64,000 nt of DNA from Chytridium lagenaria (Eukaryota; Chytridiomycota; Chytridiomycetes; Chytridiales; Chytridiaceae): positions 32,416 through 96,415 of the forward strand of contig JAHLKC010000150.1 in assembly GCA_025449115.1 (NCBI GenBank). The letters run 5' to 3'. A program made the translations under genes and the position numbers. The notes beneath the pieces were generated by a model. The model searched no databases, was not told the DNA's origin, and saw only the letters and a program-made list of their open reading frames with translations. This document shows positions 1 to 13,720 of the stretch, piece by piece. Positions within the stretch are counted from its first letter, which is position 1, and every line of letters begins with the position of its first letter.

Positions 1-85
1 TTTTGAAAGCTTGGTTTAATTAATATTATCTCTCCCTTTTTTTTCTTTCTTTTTCATTCACTCATACTTCATAAATCTTTTTAAG

Positions 86-1013
86 GCTTCGTATTTGAGG
101 CTGGATGCTCCTTGCCTCTTGTATTTGCCATCAGGTAAAGAGCTTACCGAATTCGAGAAAGACGCACGAGACCGATGTTGGAGAACTTGTATTCTCACTG
201 ACAATAGTAAGCATTCTGCTTTCTTCGTCTATTTGACAGCACTGTAAAGCTAATCTTTTGTTTTCCTACTTAATAGTACACGCTACAATATCTGGTCACC
301 CGCGGTTTTTTCATTACTCGTTTTCGCAAGTCGCAAGCGCGGGCTTTTTTCAGTACATTCCTCCAAATGATCTCGGCAAAGAGTCTTTGATGTACTACCT
401 TACTACCCTCAGCGAAGTGATGTTCTCCATTAAGGAGTGTGTCTCTCTACCCTTGTCGACGGCAGAAGAAGTGGAAAGCTATCGTGTTAGAATAAGAGAA
501 ACCGAAGGAAGGCTTACAGAATGGAAATTCTCTCTTCCACCGTCATTTGATGTGGAAGCATCCGAGGCTTGGAGCTCTGTTGAGATGATTGGGGATGTTC
601 CTGTGGACGTTGACCGGATCACGATATACCTTGGATACCATGCATGCAATTGTCTCATCTATCGCTCTCGACTTCTCGTTGTTGATTCCTTTGCGGACAA
701 CCAACCTCGATCCGCAGCCAGGTCCTTTGACGTTGCTTTCCGGTCAGCCGTCCTTATTGCAATGACGGCGAAGAAGACCCTTTCTTTAAAGTGTTTTCGT
801 AGCACGCTATTTCCGCTTTCGGGATATTGTGTCCTTATCTCGGGACTCGTCTTGTGCAATATTTGCAGTCAGTTTTCTGACAGCGTGCAGGAGGAAGAGA
901 TAAGGGCTCTTGTTATGGTTGAGATGGAGTTTCTGAAAAAGATGTCAGAGTTTTGGCTCATGTCGAAACCTTGGCTGGATTTGTTGGAGGCTGAATTTCA
1001 ACATATTTTATAA
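86..1013 (+). CDS. Fungal transcription factor, middle-homology domain (array member 1, 5' truncated)
   Basis: C-terminal part of a fungal-specific transcription factor; the zinc motif would lie left of the window edge. Two exons are visible: 86-206 and 277-1013, joined across a 70-nt intron (donor gtaagc, acceptor ttaatag) that restores one frame. The junction places DN before a block ending FFHYS and FQYIPPND, which recurs in array members 2-5. Before the intron comes RDRCWRTCILTDN, the array's signature for the start of the middle-homology region. The C-terminus carries a YLGYH.C.C segment and a long hydrophobic helix region typical of this domain. The paralogy with the next six genes is clear; the regulated genes are unknown. 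Confidence 0.75.
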
Positions 1014-1233
1014 TCGCATCTGTTTTATTATATATTTTTTCTCAAATCCATTCAATCACTTTACACAACATTATTAAAAACTTTATCTTGATTTCCTATC
1101 TAATTATGTTTTTGGTCGATTGTAAATGGCGAAAAGAAGAGGCATGGTTTGGCTTTCTGGGATGGATGTAAACTCTTAAAATCGAACAACGAATTCAAAC
1201 CACCCGGGTTGCTGTAGTTACCTATTTATATAT

Positions 1234-3201
1234 TTAAACAGTCATCCTAGTGCCTGAGTTTATTGCAAACTCTATAGCGCGCTCATCATTGGGCCTCAGC
1301 GTTGCCCTCTCCTTTTGTAATATCCCCATATACAGTTTCGCAATCAACCAAAACACCGAAAGTCTTTGTAGAAACTCATCGAGCAGCACAAACACCTCAT
1401 CTATCTCCCTCCTCTTCTCAGCGTCATTCATGTCTTTCCAAAGTTCACATAAAAATAATCCCGCCATCAATACACTCTGTCCCATGAACGGATGCAGATT
1501 GATATGCCGATGCGAAACAATATCCCTTGACACCCTCCCTATAATCACCGCAGAAGCAGAAGCATGCACCCGACATACGTCCGCAAACCGACCCAATGAC
1601 GCTGCCTGTCGTATCATAACCCGTCCCAGTAAACACATAGCCCCATGATACCCCAACAACAACGTCGCCCGAGTCCCACAAGCATCCAGTGACGGTGACG
1701 AATTATCCGCTGAAAAAGTCGCCCCTCTCCAAAAGTTCGGTTCATCAATGTTCAAGTTTGGAGGTAATCCGTTCCTCCATGCATGCAACATCCCAAGAGC
1801 TGTCAGCACGTCATTGTCTTTAGGATCTTGGGCAAGGAGACTTTGATGGCTGAACTTTTCATCGAGTTGCCAAATATTCAACAAGACATAACTCAACGTT
1901 GTGATATAATCGACGAGAGCTGTACGCGATGTGTCGTTGGGAGGGAGAAAGCGGTAAAATTGGAGATTTGGAATCATAACGCGGGTCTGGCTGAAACGTT
2001 TAACGTGAGGAGTACCCCAAGAAAAGACTAACGAGATAATTTGAGTTTTTTCGTTTTCGTACTGCAAGGGAGAACGTACCATTATCTAGAAAGAGACAAG
2101 TTCTCCAACAAAGATCTCGAACCGTTCGTTCTTGGTATGTTGGAACTCTGTCTGGTTCTCCAGGGAACTGTAGCAGCATTGGTGTATCCATTTTCATTAA
2201 AGCGGCCTGCCAAAAAAACAATCCGGGTTAGTAAGAGAAACGATAAAAGAGGCAAAGGCGGTTTTGGCCACATACCAATCTGAAAGCCATATCCTTATAC
2301 GACATTCTCGCGGCATGATCCCCGAAGCCTAAAAAGTAAAAGCATTTAGAACAAATATGTAAGAAAAAGAAAGAGGAAAAAATCAAGTAAGATCATACTC
2401 GTTGCGCAGAAAGAAAGCAATATCAATGCCTGCAAGCTCTCCAGGGTGGGATGGTCGATGCACCACGGTATCAACTTTCGTGCAAGACTGTAATATCTCG
2501 CAGAGATAGGATGTGGTGCTTTCGGAGTCGAAAAATAGTCCACAATACGTACACAAAGTTAACCTTTGAATCTATTAATTCAAAAATGTACACATAACAA
2601 TCCCCACCTCAAGACCTGCGGCATAGCGGAAAGAGCAGAATAATCAGTGATTCTTGTAAAGACATCAAACGAGAACCCTTGCGTCGAATTATGATAATTT
2701 CGAACCATCAGTACATCCTCGTAAGATGGTACCGACGGTTCTCCACATCCTGTCAGCGGTGGTTCAAAATCTAATATTTGAATGTTGCCAAGAAAGACAG
2801 ATATCGGATCCAAGAACTTTGATATCAACGGGGAGGTTATGGTGGATGAAGCGGGGCTGATGACGACGCTGATGGAGGTGCTGAGGGTTCTCGTTGCTCT
2901 AGGTTCGGTCGTTGGGTATTGGGGTTATACGGAAAGAAGGTTGCAGGGCGAGCACGTCTTGGGGCATTGGTTGCTCCATAGTATTCACACTTCTTCAGCT
3001 TGCCGTTACATCGTCTCTTGCGGCGTTTGCAGTAATCGCATGCTCTGTAAAAGTATTCATTGAATGCGGGGTTATGCTTGTTTTTTAAGTTATGGGTAGT
3101 TTTATTTACGCTATCAGACTGGGTATTGACGGACGAGCTCTTCCAACGTTATTTTGCGCTAAGGCATCAGCAGCTCGACTCCATGGATCACCGTCGTCCA
3201 T
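1234..3201 (-). CDS. Zinc-cluster-like fungal transcription factor (array member 2)
   Basis: Predicted DNA-binding regulator. Exon 1 (3110-3201) starts at the ATG at 3201 (MDDGDPWSRAAD) and splices through a gtaaat donor to an exon from 3044 that opens with ACDYCKRRKRRCNGKLKKC (cysteine codons 3040-2987). The motif has four cysteines (C-x2-C-x6-C-x6-C) and then Glu-Tyr-Tyr where the fifth cysteine of a Zn2Cys6 cluster belongs; no sixth follows. A Ser/Pro/Ala-rich linker, a segment LDPISVFLGNI, and the middle-homology domain follow. The last coding block (2037-1234) is joined across an intron beginning gtacgttc just after LFLDN. One frame break lies near 2840. Target genes are unknown. Confidence 0.7.
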
Positions 3202-3438
3202 ACGAAAGCCGACACCTCCCTTCCTCGAACTCGAACAATCAAATTATGGGGCGCCCTCAAATAAACTTTTGTAGCTGGGACAAAATTTGGGAGTATTATG
3301 TATCCGGATTTATCACGTCATTTCACGTGGTTTAAAACCTTCCGATAAGATAAAATTAAACCTTAACATGCAACACAGCTCTTGGGAGACCGTGGATTCC
3401 CAAATGAAAATTATTACTACTAATTAAATGCTGGATGA

Positions 3439-5220
3439 TCAACCGAGATCCAGTACCCGTTTTACTTCGGCGTCAAACCTGTTTACTTCCATTCGGACGC
3501 CTTTCCATATCCCACTCAGGCGAGAAAACTCCATCAGATCTCTTAACCGCCTCTTCGCCAGTCCCCTACTCTCCACATCGCCATACACCCCGCTCATGAT
3601 CCCGTCCAAAATCCACCTCCCAACACCAAATTGAGCAATAGTCATGATAGGGTGGTAGTCAAATGTGGCACGTGATTCTTGCTGCTCCTTCAAAATATCC
3701 CTTGCCGCTTCTGCTATCGCAATGGCGGATATTTCTGACTTCACTTCGAATTCTTGGGCAATCGTAAATGTGGATGGATGGAGAGTCATGCGCGTCCTGC
3801 AGAGCCTGGTCGCGCTGCCAATGAGTGTCATGATGCCGTGAAATCCAATGTAGATAGATAGCCTATAGCTATCATACGCGTGCGTCACATCACCGTCATT
3901 TGATTCAAGGGCACCGTTATCATGACGGTCCAACGTACACCATCTCCAAAACCGTTTATCGTCATCACAATGAAGGGAGTGTGGAAGAGTCGACTTCCAA
4001 GCTTCATACATCTCCATGGCGGTTCGTACATGGTTAAAAAAAATGTCGCCGTCAGCGGTCTGATCGTTGGAAGTCGGCGCTTGGACGCTCCGTCGGATCT
4101 CAAAAGAGGTGGATTGGATGTGACATAAGATATGGGAAAATGTGGTCATATACCGAAAGAGTGAAGCAGAGTCGGTTTCTTCCAGTCGCGTAGGTGTTAG
4201 GTAACGAGGATGTAGGATGGGGAAGATATCGTCTTTGCCATGTTTAAAATAGCGAGAAAGGATTCCTAGACGAGATAAAGACGCTATCATGTTGTCGGAA
4301 AAGATGCAATGGCTCCAAAGGATGTCACGATCATCGCAGTCGGCTTCGGTTAAAATTCTAAGAGAAGGGAGCTGCAAGAGCGTTTCCGTGTCGAGTTTAA
4401 GAAGTGCAGCCTATTCAGAAGGTTTTTTGTAACTATGAGTCGATGAATGCATGTCAAAAGAGCCTTATAGAAATTGAAACTTACCATCCGACAAGCCGCA
4501 TCACCTATGACGGAAAGAGAAACAAAGTCTCCAAGCGCTTAAACAAAATCTATTATTTACACCTGACCATCTTATCCTACAGCAAGAGAAAAATCGACAA
4601 TACGCAACTCACCTAATCCAAAGACACTCAACAACAATAATCCCCTCAAGCAAGCCAGCGACGGTGTATCAAAACAATCTGTCATGGCTTCCCTCGCCGC
4701 TGCAAAACATTTTCTCCCCACCACTTCTGGTGCAGGAGGTCTTGAAAAATGTGAGCAAAACGCCAATGTCGCAAGCCTGCACCAAAAGTGCGTCAATATA
4801 ATTCTCTTTCAAGGAGAACCTACCGAAGTATATGTGGATAATCATTCAACCTATCCACCACATCCCTCCTCGAAATCAAACCCATATCATATCCTTGTGT
4901 TGTAGTGACGTACTTGTTCACAATCCAAACCCCGAAATCCCGTCCAATCCCTCCTCGTTTCGTTGTCAAAGCTGTCTCCCCCACAGGATATAGCATATAA
5001 AACGGGTCTTGAAGGTCCAGTTGATCCATCAATTTACGAGTGGGTCATTTAGTGTTTTGGGTATTAAGGCATGTGCAAGGGATGGGGAAGAGGTTGTGAT
5101 GGATGTATGGGAATAGGAGCATTGACGGCATTCTGCAAGGCTACCGTTGCAGCTTACTCTTCTTTGTTGGCATAAGGGGGCATGCTGAATGGGCTTTGTT
5201 GCGGAATCGAGACGGTCCAC
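3439..5220 (-). CDS. Zinc-cluster-like fungal transcription factor (array member 3, frame-broken)
   Basis: Paralogue of the neighbouring regulators. The large C-terminal block (4377-3439) carries SHCIFSDNMIASLSRLGIL, the array's start of the middle-homology domain, and later a YIGFHGIMTLIG helix. Upstream segments at about 4820-5032 match the conserved LMDQLDL...YDMGLISRRDVVDRL block. The zinc region (about 5195-5130) reads CQQRRVSCNGSLAECRQC, and the first cysteine is recovered only by removing one base from a run of five C. This is the only copy that keeps the fifth cysteine. The true start is unresolved: an acceptor (cattcag) lies just before the zinc motif, so 5220 is an outer guess. Function is inferred from family only. 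Confidence 0.6.
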
Positions 5221-5503
5221 GGATCATGTGCAGAAGGATGACGAGCGAAGCATTGAGTTTATTTATTTTCAAGCCTGTGATTTCATGTGCTACGGGGTTT
5301 TTTGCTTAACAGCATTCCCAAACAAAGCACGAACCACAGAGTCCGACCTGATTATAGAATAAAGCAACGAACAACTGCCAACACACCCCAAAAATAAATA
5401 GGAACCAGGTTTACTTACAAGTTACGGGTATGTATGGCCATATATTCTCCATCATCTATTTAAATCCACCCCAAATATATATACAAATTAATAACATGAT
5501 AAT

Positions 5504-7423
5504 TCACAAACCCCAAAGTTGAGCTCTTAAACCACTCACTCTTTCCCGGTCTCCTCTTTCCTCAAACTCTCCCTCAAAAACCTTTAATCCAACTTTCACT
5601 ATCCTCCACTCTTCACACAATCCCTTCATAAACACCATCACATCTCCCAACACTCTTATCACCTCTTTTCGTTTCCCCTCGCTCCCCTCTCCACCTCCCA
5701 CCCCAACTCCATCTCCCTTTCGCGCCTCAAACAACCCCTCCCCTAACCACCGTCCGGCCGCAAACATCGCAATCGCCATAATCGGATGAAACTCCATCCG
5801 TCCATACCGTGCCGCAACACCCCCAACAGCCCAAGCAGCACTGTCCGCAACCCCCCGCACATCTCCCCCTCTCGCGGTCATAAAAATAAACGGTTTCTCG
5901 AGCACCCCCACAAAAGGCTCTCTCGACAATTCCTCACAGCATTCCCCAAGTGACATTGTGCAGCGAGGTACATAAGTTTCAGACTAACCCGATAACATGT
6001 ATCCCCGTTAAAATGATACCCATTCGACCCCACAAACCTAAATGGCGTTATATCCTCGCTTTTTTGATGAAGGATACTGAGCGGCACCGTCGTCTCCCAT
6101 TCTTCAAGCATGGCCTGCGCGGTTCGTAGAGCCTCCCAAAACCTTCTCACATTGGAGGTGTCGGCGTGCTTCACCTCTTGAATCTCTGCGATAGTTCGTC
6201 GGATTTTGTACAGCGCATGGCTTAACGTCGATAAGTGATGAACAAAGGCGGTACGACTTTCGTCGTCACATGATATATGTGTAAAATACTGCGGATTCAA
6301 CATTGGTCGAGCGTCATTCCCGCCATATTGGAAGAAACGAGGAAGGAGACCGGATCGAATCGTGGCGATCAAAACATTGTCGTAGAGGACGCAGACGCGC
6401 CAGAGTCTATCACGGATTGCCATTTCTTTTGGAGTTGGGATGTTGCCAGAGGGCAGACGTAAGAGTTCCGGAGTGTCGAGTTTTAAAAGAGATGCCTTTG
6501 TTTGTCTCGTTAACCGATGTTGAAGATGTAGAAAGAACAACAAAATATAGGGGGAGGCAGAGCGAAAATTGATGACTATAAAACAAAGCGCGACTTTTCA
6601 GACTTAAGACCTACCATTCGGAACGCCATATCTGCGAATGCGATGCAAGCGCCATGATCACCAAGCGCTTCAAAACAGGTTAAAAACTCATAGACTCAAT
6701 GTGATAAAAGGTAGACGTGAAAAGTTCACTTACCCAACCCACAAAAAACCAACAACAACAAAGCCTTTAAATAATTTAATGACGGCACATCAATACAAAG
6801 ATGTGCCAATTCCCTTGCCGACGAATAATAACTTCTAGTAACCATATCCGGCGCAGAGGGTTTCGCAAAGTGTGAGCAAAACGCACATATCGATAGTCTA
6901 TCCGTATAAGTATTCATAATAAGCTCCTATGTTTTTTACCTCAATATATCAGGATAATCGTGCAGAGACTCCAACACGGTATGCCTATCGATAACTTCCA
7001 TATCGTACCCGCTTGTTGTAAGCAAATATGATTTCACTACAACGTCATCGGCTGTCGAACGGTGCGCCGATTTCGCAAGATACCAGGATGTATGTTTCAG
7101 CGGAACGGTGTCAAGGGGATCCCAGATGCTTATTTGATCCATAAGCATGACGAGCGAATCCAGAGGTGTCAGTGATGTAGAGGGTAAAGGGAGGAGATGA
7201 CGAAGATGAAGCGAGGCAGGTCTCGATCGAGGAGAAACATTTGTAGGCATCCAGTCAAAGTTTCTCCAACATCCCTCAAGCTTTCCGTTGCATTTCCGTT
7301 TCCGGCCTCGACAGAATGAGCAGGCGAGTCTACATGGGGTTAGTGGGAGAGGAGGATGGTTGGTTTGGGTTACCGTTCTGTTGTGACGACGACGTCAAGG
7401 GTGGCGGCAGATCGAGTTGGCAT
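5504..7423 (-). CDS. Zinc-cluster-like fungal transcription factor (array member 4)
   Basis: Predicted nuclear regulator of unknown targets. Exon 1 (7423-7374) encodes MPTRSAATLDVVVTTE and splices (gtaacc...catgtag) into an exon from 7329 reading RLACSFCRGRKRKCNGKLEGC; the cysteine codons run 7322-7269. After the fourth cysteine comes Trp-Arg-Asn, so the fifth cysteine is absent, as in other copies. Next come a linker, the LMDQISIWDPLD...YDMEVIDRHTVLESL block (7150-6940), a short exon around 6917-6740, and the middle-homology domain from RDRLWRVCVLYDN (about 6410). The frame passes from one reading to another near 5960-5880, probably an intron or indel. The C-terminal 100 residues are unusually Gly/Glu-rich for the array. 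Confidence 0.68.
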
Positions 7424-7941
7424 TGAAGTTCCGGAGTTTTTAAGTCTAAACAGAAAATTTTTCGGGTTGATGAAGTGGGTTTCCACAGATCGGGAGCTGG
7501 GATATTGATTATTTTCGTTGCCCGTGCAGCACTCAGTGGTTTGGTACACAGTTGTGGTAGGGGGGTAATGAAGTAGTTGATGTGGACCTCAATCGCAAAG
7601 TAAAACGTGTGTCTCAGGCAGTCTTCTCTCAAGCAAGGCCGTTGTTCGAGTCGATGATTCCGTAATTTTACCAGCCAAATCGAAGCATTGGTTTGTGGAA
7701 AATGTTGATTGTGATCGTGAGTCATCTTACTTTTGGAATTCAAGATCCAACTGACTAAACGTTGGGTGCCAAATCGCCGTTGCAACCAGGTGGGAAGCGA
7801 TCCTTCAAAGCCAGTGTTTTGTGTCGGAAAAGATCGAGCAGCTAAACCAGATCTTCATAATTTTATTTATTTCCGTATATATGAAATATGCACAATATCA
7901 ACATAGAAACATTCGCATCTCGTTACAAACCAACCGCTCAT

Positions 7942-10114
7942 CTAGCTTTCCTCAACGAGTTCCCTCACGTCCCCAACCCCAATAACTTCTCTCACCAACC
8001 CTCTCAGCTCCCGCTCAAACCTCTCAACACCCCCCGTTGCAACCCTCCAAACCCCCATCACCCTCCTCAAAAATCCAGCCACGCTCCCAAGATCTTCTAA
8101 AACCCCATTCCGACGATGCACTTCCACCGTTTTGATCGCATCACATAGCACCCGTCCAGCATTCATCACACTCAAGCCCATAAAATGGATGGATCTCAAA
8201 ACGCGGAGTCTCGAGAACGCGGCGAGCAAGGAGCGCTATGAATGTTGCGGCATTGTAACCGGTGGTGATGAAATGCTTGGATGCAAAGGGGAGACGTTGG
8301 GCTGCGGTGCTGATGAGACAAAGGAGACCGTGGTATCCGAGAAGTAGGTTTGTGCGATAACTTTCAAACTCTTCACCCCGTTGACAAAAGCGTTCATCAG
8401 ATAGGTTAAAGGAAGGTGGGAGCGTTGCCTTCCATTCACTCAGCATAGAATTTGCGGTCATTAATTCACTCATCATCACGTCAGGCGAACTCCGGGTATT
8501 TGCAATATCGTGAAGGATACATTTCAGACGAAAGACAATATGGGAGAGGGTTGTGACGTAATGGATGAGGGCACGCGGGGAGATGTCGTTTGGGGGGATG
8601 AATGTAAAGTAGGATAGGTTCATGATACGGTAGGAGCGATCAGTGGGTGATGGAAAAATTGAGTGGGAGAGGAATCGCCGCGCATAAGGGAGCCTGCCAT
8701 AAGGTTGTCGTTGTAAACGCAAAGGCGCCAACAGCGGTCGCGGACCTCCATGTCTTCGGCGGTAATTTGTTTGTAGGATGTGGATGGGAAACGCAAAAGA
8801 TCAGGGGTATTGAGGCCTAGAAACGTTGACTTGATTGAGTTGTAGGATCGCGTTGGTGAGTTTAGACTTTTATGAGACAAATGAGGATGAAGAACCAAGA
8901 GAAAATATAGCGAACACGGACAAAATCAAAAAAAGACAAAGCATTATAATCATTTACCATTCTAAACGACATGTCTGAGAACATGATACTGGCAGTCACA
9001 TCTCCAAACCCTGAATCAAAGATTGCATTAAAAATCAATATAGCGATTTAAAAAAGCAACCCACCTGATGCAGAGAATAACAACAAGATGAGCGCTTGCA
9101 AACTCTCCAGAGACGGTTCGTCTATACAAGATGGAACCAGCTCCCTCGCAGATTTGTAATAGCTTTTTGATATAGACCATTGGCGCAGGTGGATCCGAGA
9201 ATAAAGAAGAGAAGCAACAAATCGCCAACCTGTCAAAGGAATCAGACTTATCCTCGGAAGTGTGGATATATATACCTCAAAATATCCGGGTATACAGGTA
9301 ATAAGTAAAAACGGTATCCCTCGAAAACACTTCCATATCCAATCCATGTGTGGACAGGCAATATTTTTGGACAACATAGATATCATTCTCGTTAATTCTT
9401 GGAGCGGTTAGGACGAGCGGGTATTGGGATGGGGAAGTAGCGGTTAGGACATCAAGGTTATCGAGAAAGAGGAGGAGAGGATCAAGTGATGTGGGGATAA
9501 ACGAAAAGCATATAGTTGAAGGATTCGAGATGGTTGAGGAGCGACGAGATGAAGGCGGAGGAGAGGGTGGGAGTTCCATGTGACGGTGTGCGGAAATGTG
9601 ATATTTATTAAAATAGCATTTCGTAAGAGTTCCGTCACATCGACGCTTTCGCCTTCGACAATAATGGCAGGCGACCGAACTGTTGTTTTTTTATTAGAGG
9701 ACAGGAAGGAGGCGTGAAAGCGCGTATATAAATTAAAAAAAAGGACAAAGTTGATGTTAAAACATACCTTCTTACGGGGGATGTCCGTGACGGTGGAGCG
9801 ACGGCAGTGGTGTAAGACGGAGCTGCATATGGAAAGGATGAAACAGATCGAGCAGGTGCGTAGGAAGCGGCCTCCTCGATAAAGTTTAACTTTGCAGACA
9901 CAACATCGTGCTTATCATGAGGAACAGAAGACGGTGATGATTCCAACTGAAATGATGATGATGATAGTACAGGGAGATGTTCTGCTTCTTCTCCATCTTC
10001 ATGATATGACAGACCATCGATATCAGCATCGCTGTCGTCAAAGCCGGATGACGGATCCGGAGATGCCATTTGGGATGAGGGATGATGACCCTTGAACCTT
10101 GTATTCTCCATCAA
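7942..10114 (-). CDS. Zinc-cluster-like fungal transcription factor (array member 5)
   Basis: Longest N-terminus of the array. The ATG at 10114 opens an acidic, Ser-rich stretch of about 110 residues (DDSDADIDG...), then an intron with donor gtatgttt and acceptor aacaacag. The intron leads directly into ACHYCRRRKRRCDGTLTKC (cysteine codons 9669-9616), followed by Tyr-Phe-Asn instead of a fifth cysteine. Further exons give LFLDNLDVLTATSP...GLDMEVFSRDTV (about 9480-9290), LAICCFS and SLESLQALILL (9230-9050), RDRCWRLCVYNDN (about 8740), and FIPPNDISPRALIHYVTTLSH (8600). The stop is at 7942. It is divergent from member 6, and the shared 0.9-kb spacer probably holds both promoters. Confidence 0.7.
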
Positions 10115-11107
10115 ATTAGATTAAATTAATTTTTTTTTATTTATTTATTAATAAATAATAATATTTTTTTTTGGATTGATTTATGGACTTTTACTCCGAA
10201 AAGAATTTTTATCTTGATTAAAAGTCATAGTAAATAATAATATGTGCATTATAGAAATAAGGGGACAAAATTAAAGTTAATAATAGTTAATATATACAAT
10301 TATTTATAGGTACATGTGTGATCATTTCCATTTTCCGAAGAACCCCTAGTTGTCCAATCAGGAGATCGAGGAGACGAAATTGTGACAATTGAGATCCGAG
10401 CACTTGGTTCAATTATGTGCTCAACACTCGTGGACATTTGTACACCGCGATAGTGTTTAGGACAAATCCATCCCCAGCGACAACCGTAACCAAATATCTT
10501 TAAAACTGTGTTAGTGCTTAGTGCGCTCCTCAGAACGAAAAGGAACGCTGGGAGGCGGCCATGCTGTTGGCGATCTTGCGACAACGGGACTTGCCTCGAG
10601 ATCTGGAATAAATATAGAAAAGGCGGAAGCGAAGCAGAGGTAGTTTCTCTCACAATTTATTTCATCTTCTATATCCTATGCAGCACATTTCTCCTGAGCT
10701 CCTCTACCGTCCTCCACTTTGTACACCATAACCTCCTAATAAGGCAAACGGCGAAGGCGCGTGCGAATAAACCGATTCTCGATGCCTGCTCAAGAAGGTC
10801 GTCAAGTAGTTAAACAAGTACCTGTGTACTAATACTAATCAAATGCTGGAGTTTTACTTTTTTCTCTTCCAACTTGTGAACGTGTAATCCAGTTCAACCA
10901 GGTAAAGTGCTGGAAAGATGACACAGAGATTTTGGTTGAATTTTTTTGGTTGGATTCCAGAAACCAAATCCATTCCATGCTTCACAATCAGAATGCAGAG
11001 GCGACTACAATAAGGAGTTTGAAAGGGCAGCGGTGGAAGCGCAACCTGCTACTGTTACCACAGAAACTTCAACGACCAATGCCACCACCACATTGAAAAC
11101 CACAGCA
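10115..11107. other. Divergent intergenic region between array members 5 and 6
   Basis: The first 180 bases are AT-rich (runs of T and ATTTATTA-type repeats), which on the minus strand is an A-rich leader for member 5. Open frames of about 100 codons exist on both strands between 10300 and 10813, and a third (114 codons, 10946-11290) runs into the member 6 exon region. I cannot match any of them to a known family. The stretch may hold 5' exons of member 6 or decayed sequence. Confidence 0.4.
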
Positions 11108-13549
11108 ATGCCCAATGTTTACACTTTCGTCGCTTCTGCATCTCAAACAACTTCACAACTGCCACATTCTCCCACATCGCATCACATTACCAAACAACAC
11201 ATACATTCACGACCTCTTTGGATCCCACTGCTGTACCTTCACATTTCAACGACGACCGTTTATTTTCCGCTGCTGATAGCACAGCTGTGAGGTCAAAGGA
11301 GTCCAACAACTCTAGGAAAACGTGAGTATAGGTCTGACCTCCCGGAGTACCACTATCCCGTAGGGAATTTATCTTGACTAAAGTATCCGATTATCTCGGG
11401 GATAGAAGGGTAATCCGTGACGCTTTTTGCATTATGGCCACCTTAGACAGTTCCACTATTATATTTGCATCAGAGGAGCATTACCCGTCAATGTAGTGTT
11501 AGCCATACTGGCCATGGAGTTCTTGATGGAAGATTCCAGCCATTTACTCCGTATTATTTATTGTACAATTGGAGCCGTTATATATTGCGTATATTACTTT
11601 TTGCATTTCTTACCATTTACCATGCGCTTTTTTATTCACAATCCACCCTTTCCTTTTTTAATAAATAGATCTTGTGATGACTGCCGTTTCCACAAGAGAC
11701 GATGCGACGGTTCCCGGCGGAAATGCTCCCGCTATGTCGGCAAAAGTTCCAAGCCACAAACCTCCCTTAATAAGCAGACACGGAAACGGAAGTCCGTCAC
11801 AACAGCAACAACAGCATCAGCGACTTCACTGTCGTCTTCTGAACCTCCTTCCAACTTGAATTTGCCCGAAAATCACAAAGCCAGGAATAGGCCGTTCGAA
11901 AACATCTTCATCGACAGCACCTTTGCAGCACCCACCACCCCACCGTCGACGGATTCCACAGCATCCTTGTCCCCGTATTTCGTTCGAGGCTCATTGGATC
12001 CTCTCGTCTATTATCTAGACGACATCAAACACGCCTTCGACTACATGCTCGATCCGTCAATAGAATCATGGGACTTTTTACCATCGTCCGACCCAAGAGG
12101 AATCTGCGATATTCAACGCACCATCGCCGTCAAATTCCTTGAATCCGGCTGCGAGTATCCGTTTGACGTGATGGCTGATCTGGCTCTTCCTCATGAATTG
12201 GAGAGGGCAAGCCCGTTTATAAGGTTTGCCGTAACGGCGTTTGCGGGAGGTTTAGTCGACAGAAGATACCGGATTCGATTGCTAGGTCGCTTTTTGTTAA
12301 GGCGAGGGAGGCGGTGATGTTATGTGTGGATCGGCCGTCTTTAGAGTCTTTGCAAATGTTGCTTTTGCTTTCAGCTTGCTCTTCATGTGAGTGTTTGGTC
12401 TTGTCCTTTATGACTGCTATGGCTGGTTAAAGATTTAATTAAAAAAGCTTACTGACTACTGTTACTGTAACCTCAATTCCATATTTCGTGAAACAGCTTA
12501 CGGGAATTTGAATGCCCTTTATTATTTAACAGGAATGGCTTTTCGAATGGTAGCGTAATTATTCTTACTCTGTAACTAGTACTTAACATTTATTCTGAAA
12601 ACAGCTGGATTACATTTCTACAGTTGCCGCGCCCAACCAGCATTTACATACACTATTTACACATAACTCGCAAAACTATGAGCGTTGGCTAAGGTGCCTG
12701 CATGTCTGTCTATATGCGGATAATGGTGAGATGAAGTGTTTTTGTTTGAATTATTTACTTTTCTAACGAAGTATTGTTCTAGTACAATCTATATCTACGG
12801 GAAAACCTCGTTTTTTTGAAAACCGCACTCGCCCCTCCCACCACGAAATTATGACTCTCGCTAACACCTACTCCCATCCCCCCATCATCTTTCTCCTCTC
12901 CCCTGTCTCCGATATCCTCCACACCATCTACACACTCTCCATCCCTCTCTCCACAAACCTCCATGAACTCCGCCTCCAAAACGTCCAACTCATCGCCGCT
13001 CAATTCCTCCTCGAATCTTGGGCAACTCAACTTCCACCCTCCCACACCTTCTCCGACACCCACGCGTATCAAGATGACAGAGGTCACCCCGTCGACTGGA
13101 ATCGCACAACCATGTATCTGGTGTTTTGGCTAGGCGTGTGCATGGCCAATCGCCCCATCCTTGAATACGCGATCCGTACTAATGAAACAACGTTACCCAG
13201 TCTATTACGGTGTTTTGAAAAGGCCGAGGAAGCTTCGACTCGGATTGCTGAAATTGCCATAGCTGTTAGGGATATGCGCGGGGTTGTTTTTTTCCCGATC
13301 ATAGGGTATGCGTTTTATTGGGCCGGGATGGTATTTTTGGATTTGGCGAGGATTGGGAGGGGTGAGAGGGGCAGTGAGAGGGGCAGTGAGAGGGTTGAAT
13401 GGTGCTGTAGGGGTCTGGGATGTATGATTGAGATGTGGCCTATTGCGGGGATGTGGATGAGGGAATTGAGGGATGCGGTGGGACGTGTACCTATTGTTAA
13501 TGGGGAGAGTGAGAATACCTCGTCGCATTATCACCCGACGTGTATATAA
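11108..13549 (+). CDS. Zinc-cluster-like fungal transcription factor (array member 6)
   Basis: The start is uncertain; an ATG at 11108 (MPNVYTFVASASQ) leads, after one probable indel, into a frame reading SAADSTAVRSKESNNSRKT at about 11320. A gtgagt intron of about 350 nt joins this to SCDDCRFHKRRCDGSRRKC (cysteine codons 11673-11726), followed by Ser-Arg-Tyr rather than a fifth cysteine. A conserved block SLDPLVYYLDDIKHAF follows, then an indel near 12250 and KAREAVMLCVDRPSLESLQ. Short exons continue at about 12494-12553 and 12604-12730 (YERWLRCLHVCLYADN). The last exon from about 12781 holds the middle-homology domain to the stop at 13549. A short repeated RGERGSERGSERVE peptide lies near the C-terminus. 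Confidence 0.63.
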
Positions 13550-13720
13550 TATGAGAAATGGAAAAGCACAATGCACTTTCCTTGCATGCCATCTTTTCTC
13601 TATAGCCTTTGAGGCGTTCTTTTTTAAGTTTACTCAGTCTTGGCCACCTGTTTCGACCCCTTATTTCTTGCCATGTGAGAAGGGTGTGACGAAAGGATTC
13701 TTGGACAAGTTTCACCTCAA

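Noticed and set aside
10300..10813. Two overlapping ~100-codon frames on opposite strands
   Set aside because: No recognisable domain and no clear splice partners; mentioned only as intergenic content.
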